This document shows, one piece after another, positions 7,501 to 14,130 of a DNA stretch of 21,219 nucleotides. The stretch covers positions 1 to 21,219 of the forward strand of contig JAZLDG010000022.1 in assembly GCA_045614565.1 (NCBI GenBank), written 5' to 3'. The notes below the pieces were generated by a model, which saw only the letters and a program-made list of their open reading frames with translations, did no database searches and was not told the origin of the DNA. This stretch comes from Scatosoma sp045614565. Lineage in GTDB: Bacteria > Bacillota > Clostridia > Christensenellales > Borkfalkiaceae. Position 1 is the stretch's first letter. Each line of letters begins with the position of its first letter. The position numbers were made by a program, and so were the translations under genes.

Positions 7501-8393
7501 ATACGCTTTTCGTTCTTGATGATCATATCGGGCGCGCCGATTTCCATCATCTTCTTCAAACGGTTGTTTCTGTTGATAACGCGACGGTACAAATCGTTCA
7601 AATCGGACGTAGCAAATCTACCGCCGTCAAGCTGTACCATCGGACGAATATCGGGCGGGATCACGGGAAGCACCGTCAAAATCATCCATTCAGGGCGGTT
7701 GCCGCTCTTTCTGAACGATTCGATAACTTCCAAACGCTTAATCGCCTTGATTGCCTTTTGTCCAGGACCTTTCGCGCTGTTTTGGCTTTCGTCCAACGCT
7801 TTTTTGCAAATTTCGCTTTCTTTGTCCAAGTCCACCGCCATCAAAAGTTCGCGTACGGATTCCGCACCCATACCCACTTTCAAGCCCGTTACGGACGAAT
7901 CGCCGTATCTTTCTTCGATTTCGCGAAGCTGCTTGTCGGTGATGACTTGTTTGTATTCGAGTTCTTCCACGCTACCGGGATTGATAACGACGTAGGAAGC
8001 GAAATAGATTACTTGTTCGAGCTGTTTCGGGCTCATATTCAAAAGCAAACCGATTTTGGACGGAACGCCTTTGAAATACCAAATATGCGAAACGGGCGCG
8101 GCAAGCTCGATATGCCCCCTTCTTTCACGGCGTACTTTGGAACGCGTGATTTCAACGCCGCATTTTTCGCAAACGTGACCTTTATATTTTACTCTTTTAT
8201 ACTTACCACAATGGCACTCCCAATCCTTCATCGGCCCGAAGATCTTTTCGCAGAAAAGACCGTCCTTTTCGGGCTTTTGAGTACGGTAATTGATCGTTTC
8301 GGGCTTGGTTACTTCGCCGTACGACCATTCTCTTATTTTCTCGGGAGAAGCGATGCTGATTTGAATAGAATTGAAATCGTTTAATTCGTACAT
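4584..8393 (-). CDS. rpoC: DNA-directed RNA polymerase beta' subunit
   Basis: The protein has 1269 residues. The N-terminal zinc site is intact (C60, C62, C75, C78). NADFDGD at 459-465 supplies the three aspartates that hold the catalytic magnesium. RAPTLHRLSIQAFEP lies just before it. A second Cys cluster (DDCC, then CSSRFGVCAKC) forms the other structural zinc site, and MRTFHTGG is the trigger-loop core. It is somewhat longer than B. subtilis RpoC (about 1200), partly from a short hydrophilic Ser/Glu/Thr tail. AAGGAG overlaps the rpoB stop, and the start lies 12 bases past it, so the two genes are one operon. The genes for S12, S7 and EF-G that commonly follow rpoC are absent. Confidence 0.98.
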   Translation of the reverse strand: MYELNDFNSIQISIASPEKIREWSYGEVTKPETINYRTQKPEKDGLFCEKIFGPMKDWECHCGKYKRVKYKGHVCEKCGVEITRSKVRRERRGHIELAAPVSHIWYFKGVPSKIGLLLNMSPKQLEQVIYFASYVVINPGSVEELEYKQVITDKQLREIEERYGDSSVTGLKVGMGAESVRELLMAVDLDKESEICKKALDESQNSAKGPGQKAIKAIKRLEVIESFRKSGNRPEWMILTVLPVIPPDIRPMVQLDGGRFATSDLNDLYRRVINRNNRLKKMMEIGAPDMIIKNEKRMLQEAVDALIDNGRRGKALSGPSNRDLKSLSAMLRGKQGRFRQNLLGKRVDYSGRSVIVVGPELKIYQCGLPKEMAIELFKPFIMKRLVESGQCHNIKTAKRAVEKATKDMVWNVLEDVIKDHPVLLNRAPTLHRLSIQAFEPVLIEGRAIKISPLVCGPFNADFDGDQMAVHLPLSVEAQAEARFLMLSANNILKLADGKSVMSPTQDMIIGAYWLTIKRREEGKKYDEQGRPDENGEVYEAPVYSSENEAILAYQNKLAHEQDEMYLKRVVELPEGKFDHLPLPYRCPVDNKEGEVPVKNAEVRRNEKTGKLEVSGIIKTTIGRLLYNEDLPQDLDFVKRDTPESYLRLELDAEFIGKARAIGKKHLSKIVEAAFRTGKAPKASYVLDALKERGYKYSTLAALTTSVFDMKIPAEKEEIIDGAEQEVSKIAKKYARGLLNEEERYNAVIAQWDSATDRVAALLKKQGEEDKFNPIWMMADSGARGSIDQIKQLAGMRGLMVNPQGKKIEVPVKSCFRNGLSVLEYFISSHGGRKGLTDTALKTADSGYLTRRLVDVSHEIIVREDDCCAGRKPQGMKVRAIYDVVGKEIEGLHSRILGRFAAEDVVHPETGEILVGMNQFIDAKEADAICDAGIAEVSIRSIFACSSRFGVCAKCYGKNMATTLPVQVGEAVGTIAAQSIGEPGTQLTMRTFHTGGIAATGDITQGLPRVEELFEVRKPKGCATICEVDGVVSIDDSDGSKHIKICDEATGEVKKEYTLPFNAEIKVKEGEKVAPGVLLNAGSVYPQDILRVQGVKGVQDYILEQVQSVYRSQGVEINDKHVEIIVRQMLKKVRVENAGDTNLLPGELVDMVTFQDESAKAMANGGRPALAKRVLLGITKAALATDSFLSAASFQETSRVLTEAAIRTKRDYLVGLKENVIIGKLIPAGTGTKSYKSVTPQYIGAYKATKNGESSDKEDSNEAPSTETTA

Positions 8394-8405
8394 AGTATAT
8401 TCTCC

Positions 8406-11400
8406 TTACTCGTCGTCCTCGTCGTTGAAAAGCTTACCAAAGCCAAAATCGTCGTCGTCAAAATCGTTTTCAAAATCTTCGTCGTCCTTGGAAGCCGTTC
8501 CATCGAACCCGTCTTCGTCGTCGCCGTCTTCTTCAAAGATCGAAACGTTGAAATCGTCGTCGTCTTCGTCATCGTCATCCATGTTGAAGTCGATTTCTTC
8601 AAGCTCTTCTTCTTTAAGACTGTCTTTGCGGCTTGCTTCAAGGTCTGCCATTTCTTCTTCTTCTTCAAATTCGCGAATAACCAATTCGTCGCCAGATTCC
8701 GTAAGCACTTTAACGTCCAAAGCCAAGCTTTGCAATTCTTTGAGCAATACCTTAAACGCTTCGGGAATACCCGGCTCGGAAATATTCTCGCCGCGAACGA
8801 TGGATTCGTAGGTCTTTACACGTCCTACGACGTCATCCGATTTCACGGTAAGAATTTCTTGCAGGATATGCGCCGCACCATACGCTTCCAACGCCCAAAC
8901 TTCCATTTCACCGAAACGCTGACCGCCGAATTGTGCTTTACCGCCCAAAGGCTGTTGCGTAACGAGCGAATAAGGACCGATTGCACGCGCATGGATCTTA
9001 TCGTCGACAAGGTGGATAAGCTTAATCATATATTGCACGCCGATCGTAACGCGGTTTTCAAAAGGTTCGCCCGTTCTGCCGTCGAATACTTGGAACTTAC
9101 CGTCGACGTTACCGTCGGGGTTGAGCAAGTTATTTTCACGGAACATAACTTCAAGGTCTTTTTCCGTCGCGCCGTCGAATACGGGCGTTGCAATCTTCCA
9201 ACCGAGCTGTTTACATACGTAGCCAAGGTGGACTTCCAAAACCTGACCGATGTTCATACGCGAAGGAACGCCGAGCGGGTTAAGCAAGATTTGCAAAGGC
9301 GTACCGTCTGCAAGGAAAGGCATATCCGCCTGCGAAAGCACGCGGGAGATAACGCCCTTGTTACCGTGACGACCCGCCATCTTATCACCGACTTGGATCT
9401 TACGCTTTTGTGCGATATATACGCGCACGAGCTTGTTCACGCCCGGTTCTAATTCGTCTTTGTTTTCTCTCGTAAATACTTTTACGTCTACGACTACGCC
9501 GCCTTCACCGTGGGGTACTTTGAGCGAAGTATCGCGGACTTCTCTCGACTTTTCGCCGAAGATCGCGCGAAGCAATCTTTCTTCGGGCGTAAGCTCCGCT
9601 TCGCCCTTGGGCGATACTTTACCGACGAGAATGTCGCCGCTGCCGATTTCCGCACCGATACGGATAATGCCGTCTTCGTCCAAATCCTTCAAAGCGTCGT
9701 CGCCGACGTTGGGAATGTCACGCGTAATTTCTTCGGGACCGAGCTTGGTATCTCTCGCTTCCGTTTCGTATTCTTCGATGTGAATGGAAGTAAACACGTC
9801 GTCTTGAACGAGTTTTTCCGAAAGCAAAATTGCGTCTTCGTAGTTGTAGCCTTCCCATTCCATATAACCGATGAGAATATTTTTACCAAGCGCAAGTTCG
9901 CCGTTGTTGGTCGAAGGACCGTCGGCGATGATTTCGCCTTTGAATACTCTATCGCCCGTCGCAACGATAGGACGTTGATTTAAGCACGTACCTGCGTTGG
10001 AGCGTTCAAATTTCTTCAAGGGATATTCGCGGACCGTGCCGTCGTCTTCTTTCACCTTGATCATATTAGAAGAACAGGAAACGACGACGCCCGCTTCTTT
10101 CGCGGTAACGATGACGCCCGAATATTTCGCGATGTCGCCTTCGATACCCGTCGCAACGATTGCAGATTCCGTTTTGAGAAGGGGAACTGCCTGACGTTGC
10201 ATGTTCGAGCCCATCAACGCACGGTTGGTATCGTCGTTTTCAAGGAAAGGAATAAGCGCGGCGGCAACGGAAACGAGCTGCTTGGGCGAAACGTCCATAT
10301 AGTCCATCTTTTCGCGGGGCATTTCCGTAATATCGTTTTGATGACGGCAGCCTACGCGTTCGTTGATAAATCTACCTTCTTCGTCCAAAGGTTCGTTTGC
10401 TTGCGCTACGATATATTTATCTTCTTCGTCCGCGGTGAGATAGTCCACGTGCGTCGTAACGATACCCGTGTCCTTGTCCACTCTGCGATACGGGCTCATA
10501 ATGAAGCCGTACTCGTTTACCTTTGCAAAGGTAGCAAGCGACGTGATAAGACCGATGTTTTGACCTTCGGGTGTTTCGATAGGACACATACGTCCGTAAT
10601 GCGTATGGTGAATGTCACGCACTTCAAAGGTTGCTCTGTCTCTATTCAAACCGCCAGGACCAAGCGCGGAAAGCTTACGCTTGTGCGTAAGTTCGGCGAT
10701 AGGGTTGGTTTGATCCATAAATTGCGAAAGCTGGGACGAGCCGAAGAATTCGCGGATAACCGCCGATACGGGACGGATATTGATAAGCGCGGACGGCGTA
10801 ATTTCCATCGGGTCTTGCGTCGCCATTCTTTCTTTAATCAATCTTTCCAGTCTTGCGATACCGACGCGGAGTTGGTTTTGCAACAATTCGCCTACCGAGC
10901 GTACGCGGCGGTTGCCAAGGTGGTCGATGTTATCGATCGTACCGATACCGTATTTCAAATCCAAGTTCGTGGAAATAGAAGCCACGATATCGTCTACGGT
11001 TACGTGCTTATGGCAAAGCTTGTCAATAAGGGGACGAAGCTCTTTCTTTTGTTCTTTCGTAGGCACGGGGTGCTCGGAAGAAAGAATTTCGTGGAAAAGC
11101 TTACAAGCCGCAACGAACTTACGACGGTTGTCGCGTCTCTTTTCTCTATTTTTCTTTTCCTCGGGCTTTTCGTCGGGTTCTTCCGCCTTTTCGATCGTCT
11201 TGTAAAGCTCGTTGATGTCGTCCATATATTTTTCAGCGACTTCTTCCACACTCAACGACGCGCATTCTTCCGCGATCAGCTTGGAGAATTTATAGCTGGG
11301 ATAGTGAATGGTCGGCAACAAGCCGAAATCCTTTGCTCTCGCCTGTACGGGAATGTCGGAAACTTCCGCAAAGTCCACCGTACCGTTCGCGATAATCTTG

Positions 11401-12419
11401 TGACGGATTTCGCCGTCTTCGGGATCGTCGACAAGCACGAAAATTTCGTTAATACCGCAGTTTTGAATTTCCTTTGCCTGTTTTTCGGAAACTCTTTCCC
11501 CTTCGTTTGCGATAATTTCGCCCGTTTCGGGATTAACGATTGTATCCGCCACGCGGCAACCCGCAAGACGGTAGGAAAGGCAAAGTTTTTTATTGTACTT
11601 GTATCTACCCACTTTCGCGATATCGTAGCGACGGGGATCGAAGAACAAGTTGAAAAGATGCGCTCTTACGGAATCTTCGGTAGGCGCTTCACCGGGGCGC
11701 AAACGGCGGTACAATTCGTACAAACCGTCCGATTCGCTCTTTGCGGTGTCTTTTGCAAGCGTCGCCGCAATGATTTTATCGTTCGGGAACAAATCTTCGA
11801 TCGCACGGTTCGAGCCGAAGCCGAGCGCACGAAGCAATACCGTAATGCAAAGCTTTTTCTTTCTGTCTACGCGAACGTAAAGGGCGTCTTGCGCGTCCTG
11901 TTCAAGCTCCAACCAAGCACCGCGGTTGGGCATAACGGTCGTCGCGAACATTTCCTTACCCGTCTTGTCCTTGCTTGAAGCGTTGTATACGCCGGGAGAG
12001 CGAACGAGCTGGGAAACGATAACGCGTTCCGCGCCGTTGATGATAAACGCGCCGTTTTGCGTCATAAGCGGCAAATCGCCCATAAACACTTCTTGGTCAA
12101 CGACTTCATTCTTCACCTTGTTGACAAGACGAACTTTTACGCGCAAAGGCAACGCGTACGTAGCGTCGCGCGTACGACATTCTTTTTCGTCATACTTGGG
12201 TTTGTCGCCAAATCTGTGCTCCAAAAAATAGAGCTCGAAATGGTCGGAGTAATCGGTGATCGGCGAGAAATCTTCAAAAACTTCCGCAATACCCTCTTCA
12301 ATAAAGGTATTGTAGCTGTCTTTTTGGATTTCAACGAGATCGGGAATGTCGATTACTTCGTTGATCGAACCGAATTTTCTTCTTTCGGTTTTTCCGTACT
12401 TTGAGATAGGTAAATCCAT
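8406..12419 (-). CDS. rpoB: DNA-directed RNA polymerase beta subunit with acidic tail
   Basis: The protein has 1337 residues, against about 1190 in B. subtilis. Landmarks include FIINGAERVIVSQLVRSPGV, the rifampicin region (SSQLSQFMDQTNP, then THKRKLSALGPGG; the usual resistance positions D, H and S have sensitive-type residues), HYGRMCPIETPEG, YNYEDAILLSEKL, GDKMAGRHGNKGVIS and GGKAQFGGQRFGEMEVWALEAYGA. Two parts account for the extra length. A Lys/Glu-rich stretch at about residues 351-472 stands where the shorter enzymes have far fewer residues. A C-terminal tail (about 1250-1337) has 47 Asp or Glu in 88 residues. The AGGAG site lies 12 bases from the ATG, a longer gap than in the other genes here. 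Confidence 0.98.
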   Translation of the reverse strand: MDLPISKYGKTERRKFGSINEVIDIPDLVEIQKDSYNTFIEEGIAEVFEDFSPITDYSDHFELYFLEHRFGDKPKYDEKECRTRDATYALPLRVKVRLVNKVKNEVVDQEVFMGDLPLMTQNGAFIINGAERVIVSQLVRSPGVYNASSKDKTGKEMFATTVMPNRGAWLELEQDAQDALYVRVDRKKKLCITVLLRALGFGSNRAIEDLFPNDKIIAATLAKDTAKSESDGLYELYRRLRPGEAPTEDSVRAHLFNLFFDPRRYDIAKVGRYKYNKKLCLSYRLAGCRVADTIVNPETGEIIANEGERVSEKQAKEIQNCGINEIFVLVDDPEDGEIRHKIIANGTVDFAEVSDIPVQARAKDFGLLPTIHYPSYKFSKLIAEECASLSVEEVAEKYMDDINELYKTIEKAEEPDEKPEEKKNREKRRDNRRKFVAACKLFHEILSSEHPVPTKEQKKELRPLIDKLCHKHVTVDDIVASISTNLDLKYGIGTIDNIDHLGNRRVRSVGELLQNQLRVGIARLERLIKERMATQDPMEITPSALINIRPVSAVIREFFGSSQLSQFMDQTNPIAELTHKRKLSALGPGGLNRDRATFEVRDIHHTHYGRMCPIETPEGQNIGLITSLATFAKVNEYGFIMSPYRRVDKDTGIVTTHVDYLTADEEDKYIVAQANEPLDEEGRFINERVGCRHQNDITEMPREKMDYMDVSPKQLVSVAAALIPFLENDDTNRALMGSNMQRQAVPLLKTESAIVATGIEGDIAKYSGVIVTAKEAGVVVSCSSNMIKVKEDDGTVREYPLKKFERSNAGTCLNQRPIVATGDRVFKGEIIADGPSTNNGELALGKNILIGYMEWEGYNYEDAILLSEKLVQDDVFTSIHIEEYETEARDTKLGPEEITRDIPNVGDDALKDLDEDGIIRIGAEIGSGDILVGKVSPKGEAELTPEERLLRAIFGEKSREVRDTSLKVPHGEGGVVVDVKVFTRENKDELEPGVNKLVRVYIAQKRKIQVGDKMAGRHGNKGVISRVLSQADMPFLADGTPLQILLNPLGVPSRMNIGQVLEVHLGYVCKQLGWKIATPVFDGATEKDLEVMFRENNLLNPDGNVDGKFQVFDGRTGEPFENRVTIGVQYMIKLIHLVDDKIHARAIGPYSLVTQQPLGGKAQFGGQRFGEMEVWALEAYGAAHILQEILTVKSDDVVGRVKTYESIVRGENISEPGIPEAFKVLLKELQSLALDVKVLTESGDELVIREFEEEEEMADLEASRKDSLKEEELEEIDFNMDDDDEDDDDFNVSIFEEDGDDEDGFDGTASKDDEDFENDFDDDDFGFGKLFNDEDDE

Positions 12420-12514
12420 CAGTTAAAGTTGCTCCTTTATTTTTTTCAGCGATCTACCGAGTATATCTTTTCATCGATAAAAATCGAATTTTTCTAAAAT
12501 TTCGTTCGTTACGC

Positions 12515-12543
12515 TTTACTTTTGCCGCTAATTACGCTATAAT
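12515..12543 (+). promoter_or_regulatory. Probable promoter of the rqcP-ispDF-radA operon
   Basis: TTTACT (12515-12520) and a perfect TATAAT (12538-12543) are separated by 17 bp on the plus strand. The predicted start near 12550 gives a leader of about 210 nt. A second TATAAT at 12744-12749 would start transcripts past the ribosome binding site and lacks a well-spaced -35 box, so this one is preferred. Confidence 0.55.
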
Positions 12544-12559
12544 AAGAACGGTTAAGCTT

Positions 12560-12629
12560 TGTAAAAAATCGCGTTTCGTCTTTATTTTTCAGGCAATTCC
12601 GCTTTTTTTCTTGGGGGCGATTTTTTACA
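12560..12629. repeat. 13-bp inverted repeat in the shared rpoB/rqcP leader
   Basis: TGTAAAAAATCGC (12560-12572) and GCGATTTTTTACA (12617-12629) are perfect complements with 44 bases between. Both arms fall inside the predicted leaders of both divergent operons, so either RNA could form the stem. The stem is A-U rich apart from a GCG/CGC end, so it is a weak terminator candidate at best. Confidence 0.6.
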
Positions 12630-12673
12630 CCGAGCGGCATTACGCCATAATAAGCATAATGATACATTATCTA

Positions 12674-12702
12674 ATTATATCCCCCCAAAAAAAAGAAGTC
12701 AA
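12674..12702 (-). promoter_or_regulatory. Sigma-A promoter of rpoBC
   Basis: On the minus strand TTGACT (12702-12697) and TATAAT (12679-12674) are 17 bp apart. The predicted start near 12667 gives a leader of about 250 nt before the rpoB ATG. This is the first promoter upstream, which supports independent transcription of rpoBC. Confidence 0.85.
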
Positions 12703-12761
12703 GCGATTTTGAAAGACATTTACAAAAAAAGTGCAAAAAAATTTATAATCGGGAGTTTTTT

Positions 12762-13004
12762 ATGCGTATCGATAAATTTTTGAAGCTTTCCCGCATCTTG
12801 AAACGACGTACCGTCGCGCAAGAAGCCTGTACGGAAGAAAAGGTGCTAATCAACGGCAAGCCCGCCAAGCCGTCCACCGCCGTCAAGCCTTACGACGAAG
12901 TGGAAATTCTCTACGCCGCGGGGAGCTTGAAATTCCGCGTGTTACAAATTAAAGAAACGGTTAAAAAAGACGAAGCGGCTTCGCTTTACGAGGTGATTTT
13001 ATGA
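12762..13004 (+). CDS. rqcP: S4-domain RNA-binding protein, RqcP (YabO) type
   Basis: This 80-residue protein is essentially one S4 RNA-binding domain. MRIDKFLKLSRILKRRTVAQE closely follows B. subtilis YabO/RqcP. VLINGKPAKPSTAVKPYDEVEI forms the second half, and the ending (TVKKDEAASLYEVI) also matches that family. RqcP works with RqcH on stalled 50S subunits, helping add C-terminal alanine tails that mark broken nascent chains for degradation. GGGAG lies about seven bases before the ATG. The end overlaps the ispDF start by four bases (ATGA), so translation is coupled. RqcH is not in the window. A related heat-shock S4 protein (Hsp15) is possible, but length and sequence favour RqcP. Confidence 0.88.
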   Translation: MRIDKFLKLSRILKRRTVAQEACTEEKVLINGKPAKPSTAVKPYDEVEILYAAGSLKFRVLQIKETVKKDEAASLYEVIL

Positions 13005-14128
13005 AATATACGATCGGGGTTATTATTTGCGCGGCGGGAAAAGGCGCGCGCACGGGATTTTCCAAAAACAAGCTTTTAGTGCCCATTGACGGCGTTACGC
13101 CCCTTTTCAAAACGCTTTCGGCGTTCGATTTCCCTACCGTGGACGAAATCGTGGTCACGAGCAATCCCGCCGATTACGAAGAAATTTCTACCCTTTGCCA
13201 AGCTTTTCCGCGGACGAGCGTAGTCTTTGGCGGCGAAACCCGTTCACAATCGGTGTATAACGCGTTAAAAGCCGTTAAAACGGATATAATCTTAATCCAC
13301 GACGGCGCGCGTCCGTTCGTTACGAGATCGGTAATCGAAGGCTGTATGCAAAGCGTAAAAACGCACGGAAGCGGTATTTGCGCCGTACCCGTTACGGACA
13401 CCGTCGCCGTTTGCGACCAAGGCGAAATTATCAGCATTCCCAGCCGCGAAAGCTTATACAGCTTACAAACCCCGCAAGGCTTTTTCCGCGAAAACATTCT
13501 CACCGCCTACGAACGGGCGTTTGCGACGGGAAACGGCGTATACACGGACGATTCTTCCGTGTTCGCGAAATTTTGCGGTAAACCCCGCCTTTGCGCGGGC
13601 GCACGCGATAATATTAAATTGACGTACGCGGACGATTTTCGTGCTTCCGTCGCCCGTTGCGGTTTCGGCGTGGATACGCACGCGTTTGGAAAAGCGCAAG
13701 ATTATATCGTGCTTGCGGGCGTAAAAATCCCCGCGAAAAGCGGACTTGTCGCGCACAGCGACGGCGACGTACTTTGTCACGCCGTGATGGACGCAATGCT
13801 GTCCGCGGCAGGGCTTCGAGATATCGGTTTTTATTTCCCCGACAAGGACGAGCAATGGAAAAACGCAAATTCTATGCAAATGCTTGCGCTCGTTATGGAA
13901 ATGCTCCAAAAACAAGGCTTCGCCGTTAAAAATTTATCTATCGCCGTGCAAGCGGAACAGCCCCGTCTTGCGGGATATATCGACGAAATGAAAAATCGTT
14001 TGGCAAGCGTTTTACGTCTTGATCCAACGGCGGTCGGGATTTCCGCAGGTACGAACGAAGGACTTGGCTATATCGGCGAAGGTAAAGGCATCACGGTAAA
14101 CGCGTACGCGCTTTTGAAGGAAATATAA
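13001..14128 (+). CDS. ispDF: Bifunctional IspDF: MEP cytidylyltransferase fused to MEcPP synthase
   Basis: Two enzymes of the MEP isoprenoid pathway are joined in 375 residues. Residues 1-213 are IspD: the nucleotide-binding ICAAGKGAR loop at 10-17, HDGARPFV at 100-107, SLQTPQGF at 154-161, and DNIKLTYADDF near the end. It couples CTP to methylerythritol phosphate. Residues 220-375 are IspF: GVDTHAFG (metal ligands D225 and H227), AHSDGDVLCH (third ligand H260), GLRDIGFYFPD, and the closing GTNEGLGYIGEGKGI. It cyclises the CDP-methylerythritol phosphate made by IspE. Both sets of key residues are present and there is only a short linker. IspE, the step between them, is not in the window. The gene overlaps rqcP by four bases and lies two bases before radA. 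Confidence 0.96.
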   Translation: MKYTIGVIICAAGKGARTGFSKNKLLVPIDGVTPLFKTLSAFDFPTVDEIVVTSNPADYEEISTLCQAFPRTSVVFGGETRSQSVYNALKAVKTDIILIHDGARPFVTRSVIEGCMQSVKTHGSGICAVPVTDTVAVCDQGEIISIPSRESLYSLQTPQGFFRENILTAYERAFATGNGVYTDDSSVFAKFCGKPRLCAGARDNIKLTYADDFRASVARCGFGVDTHAFGKAQDYIVLAGVKIPAKSGLVAHSDGDVLCHAVMDAMLSAAGLRDIGFYFPDKDEQWKNANSMQMLALVMEMLQKQGFAVKNLSIAVQAEQPRLAGYIDEMKNRLASVLRLDPTAVGISAGTNEGLGYIGEGKGITVNAYALLKEI

Positions 14129-14130
14129 AT

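Larger units (their letters stand above)
12420..12761. other. Intergenic region between rpoB and rqcP holding both 5' leaders
   Basis: This 342-base stretch holds no convincing gene. It contains the rpoB promoter, a facing promoter for rqcP, a 13-bp inverted repeat, and three copies of TTACGC (12509-12514, 12532-12537, 12640-12645). The two promoters fire towards each other, so transcripts from both would overlap by roughly 120 nt. I recognise no ribosomal-protein leader, T-box or riboswitch. Confidence 0.6.

Noticed and set aside
7218..8384. Plus-strand open frame of 388 codons opposite rpoC
   Set aside because: Antisense to conserved RpoC and without recognisable protein features.
8409..8672. 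GAT/GAC-rich DNA as a tandem repeat or CRISPR-like array
   Set aside because: It is the coding sequence of the acidic RpoB tail; no fixed repeat unit or spacers are present.
10197..11978. Plus-strand open frame of 593 codons opposite rpoB
   Set aside because: Same codon-use shadow; the minus strand is fully conserved RpoB and no ribosome binding site or family motif supports the plus frame.
12541..12551. Partial copy (TAAGAACG) of the PFL operator repeat in the rpoB leader
   Set aside because: Only 8 bases match and there is no inverted partner nearby; probably chance.
12744..12749. TATAAT as the rqcP promoter
   Set aside because: It would start the transcript past the ribosome binding site, and no -35 box lies at proper spacing (TTTACA is at 19 bp). 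The upstream promoter at 12515-12543 fits better.
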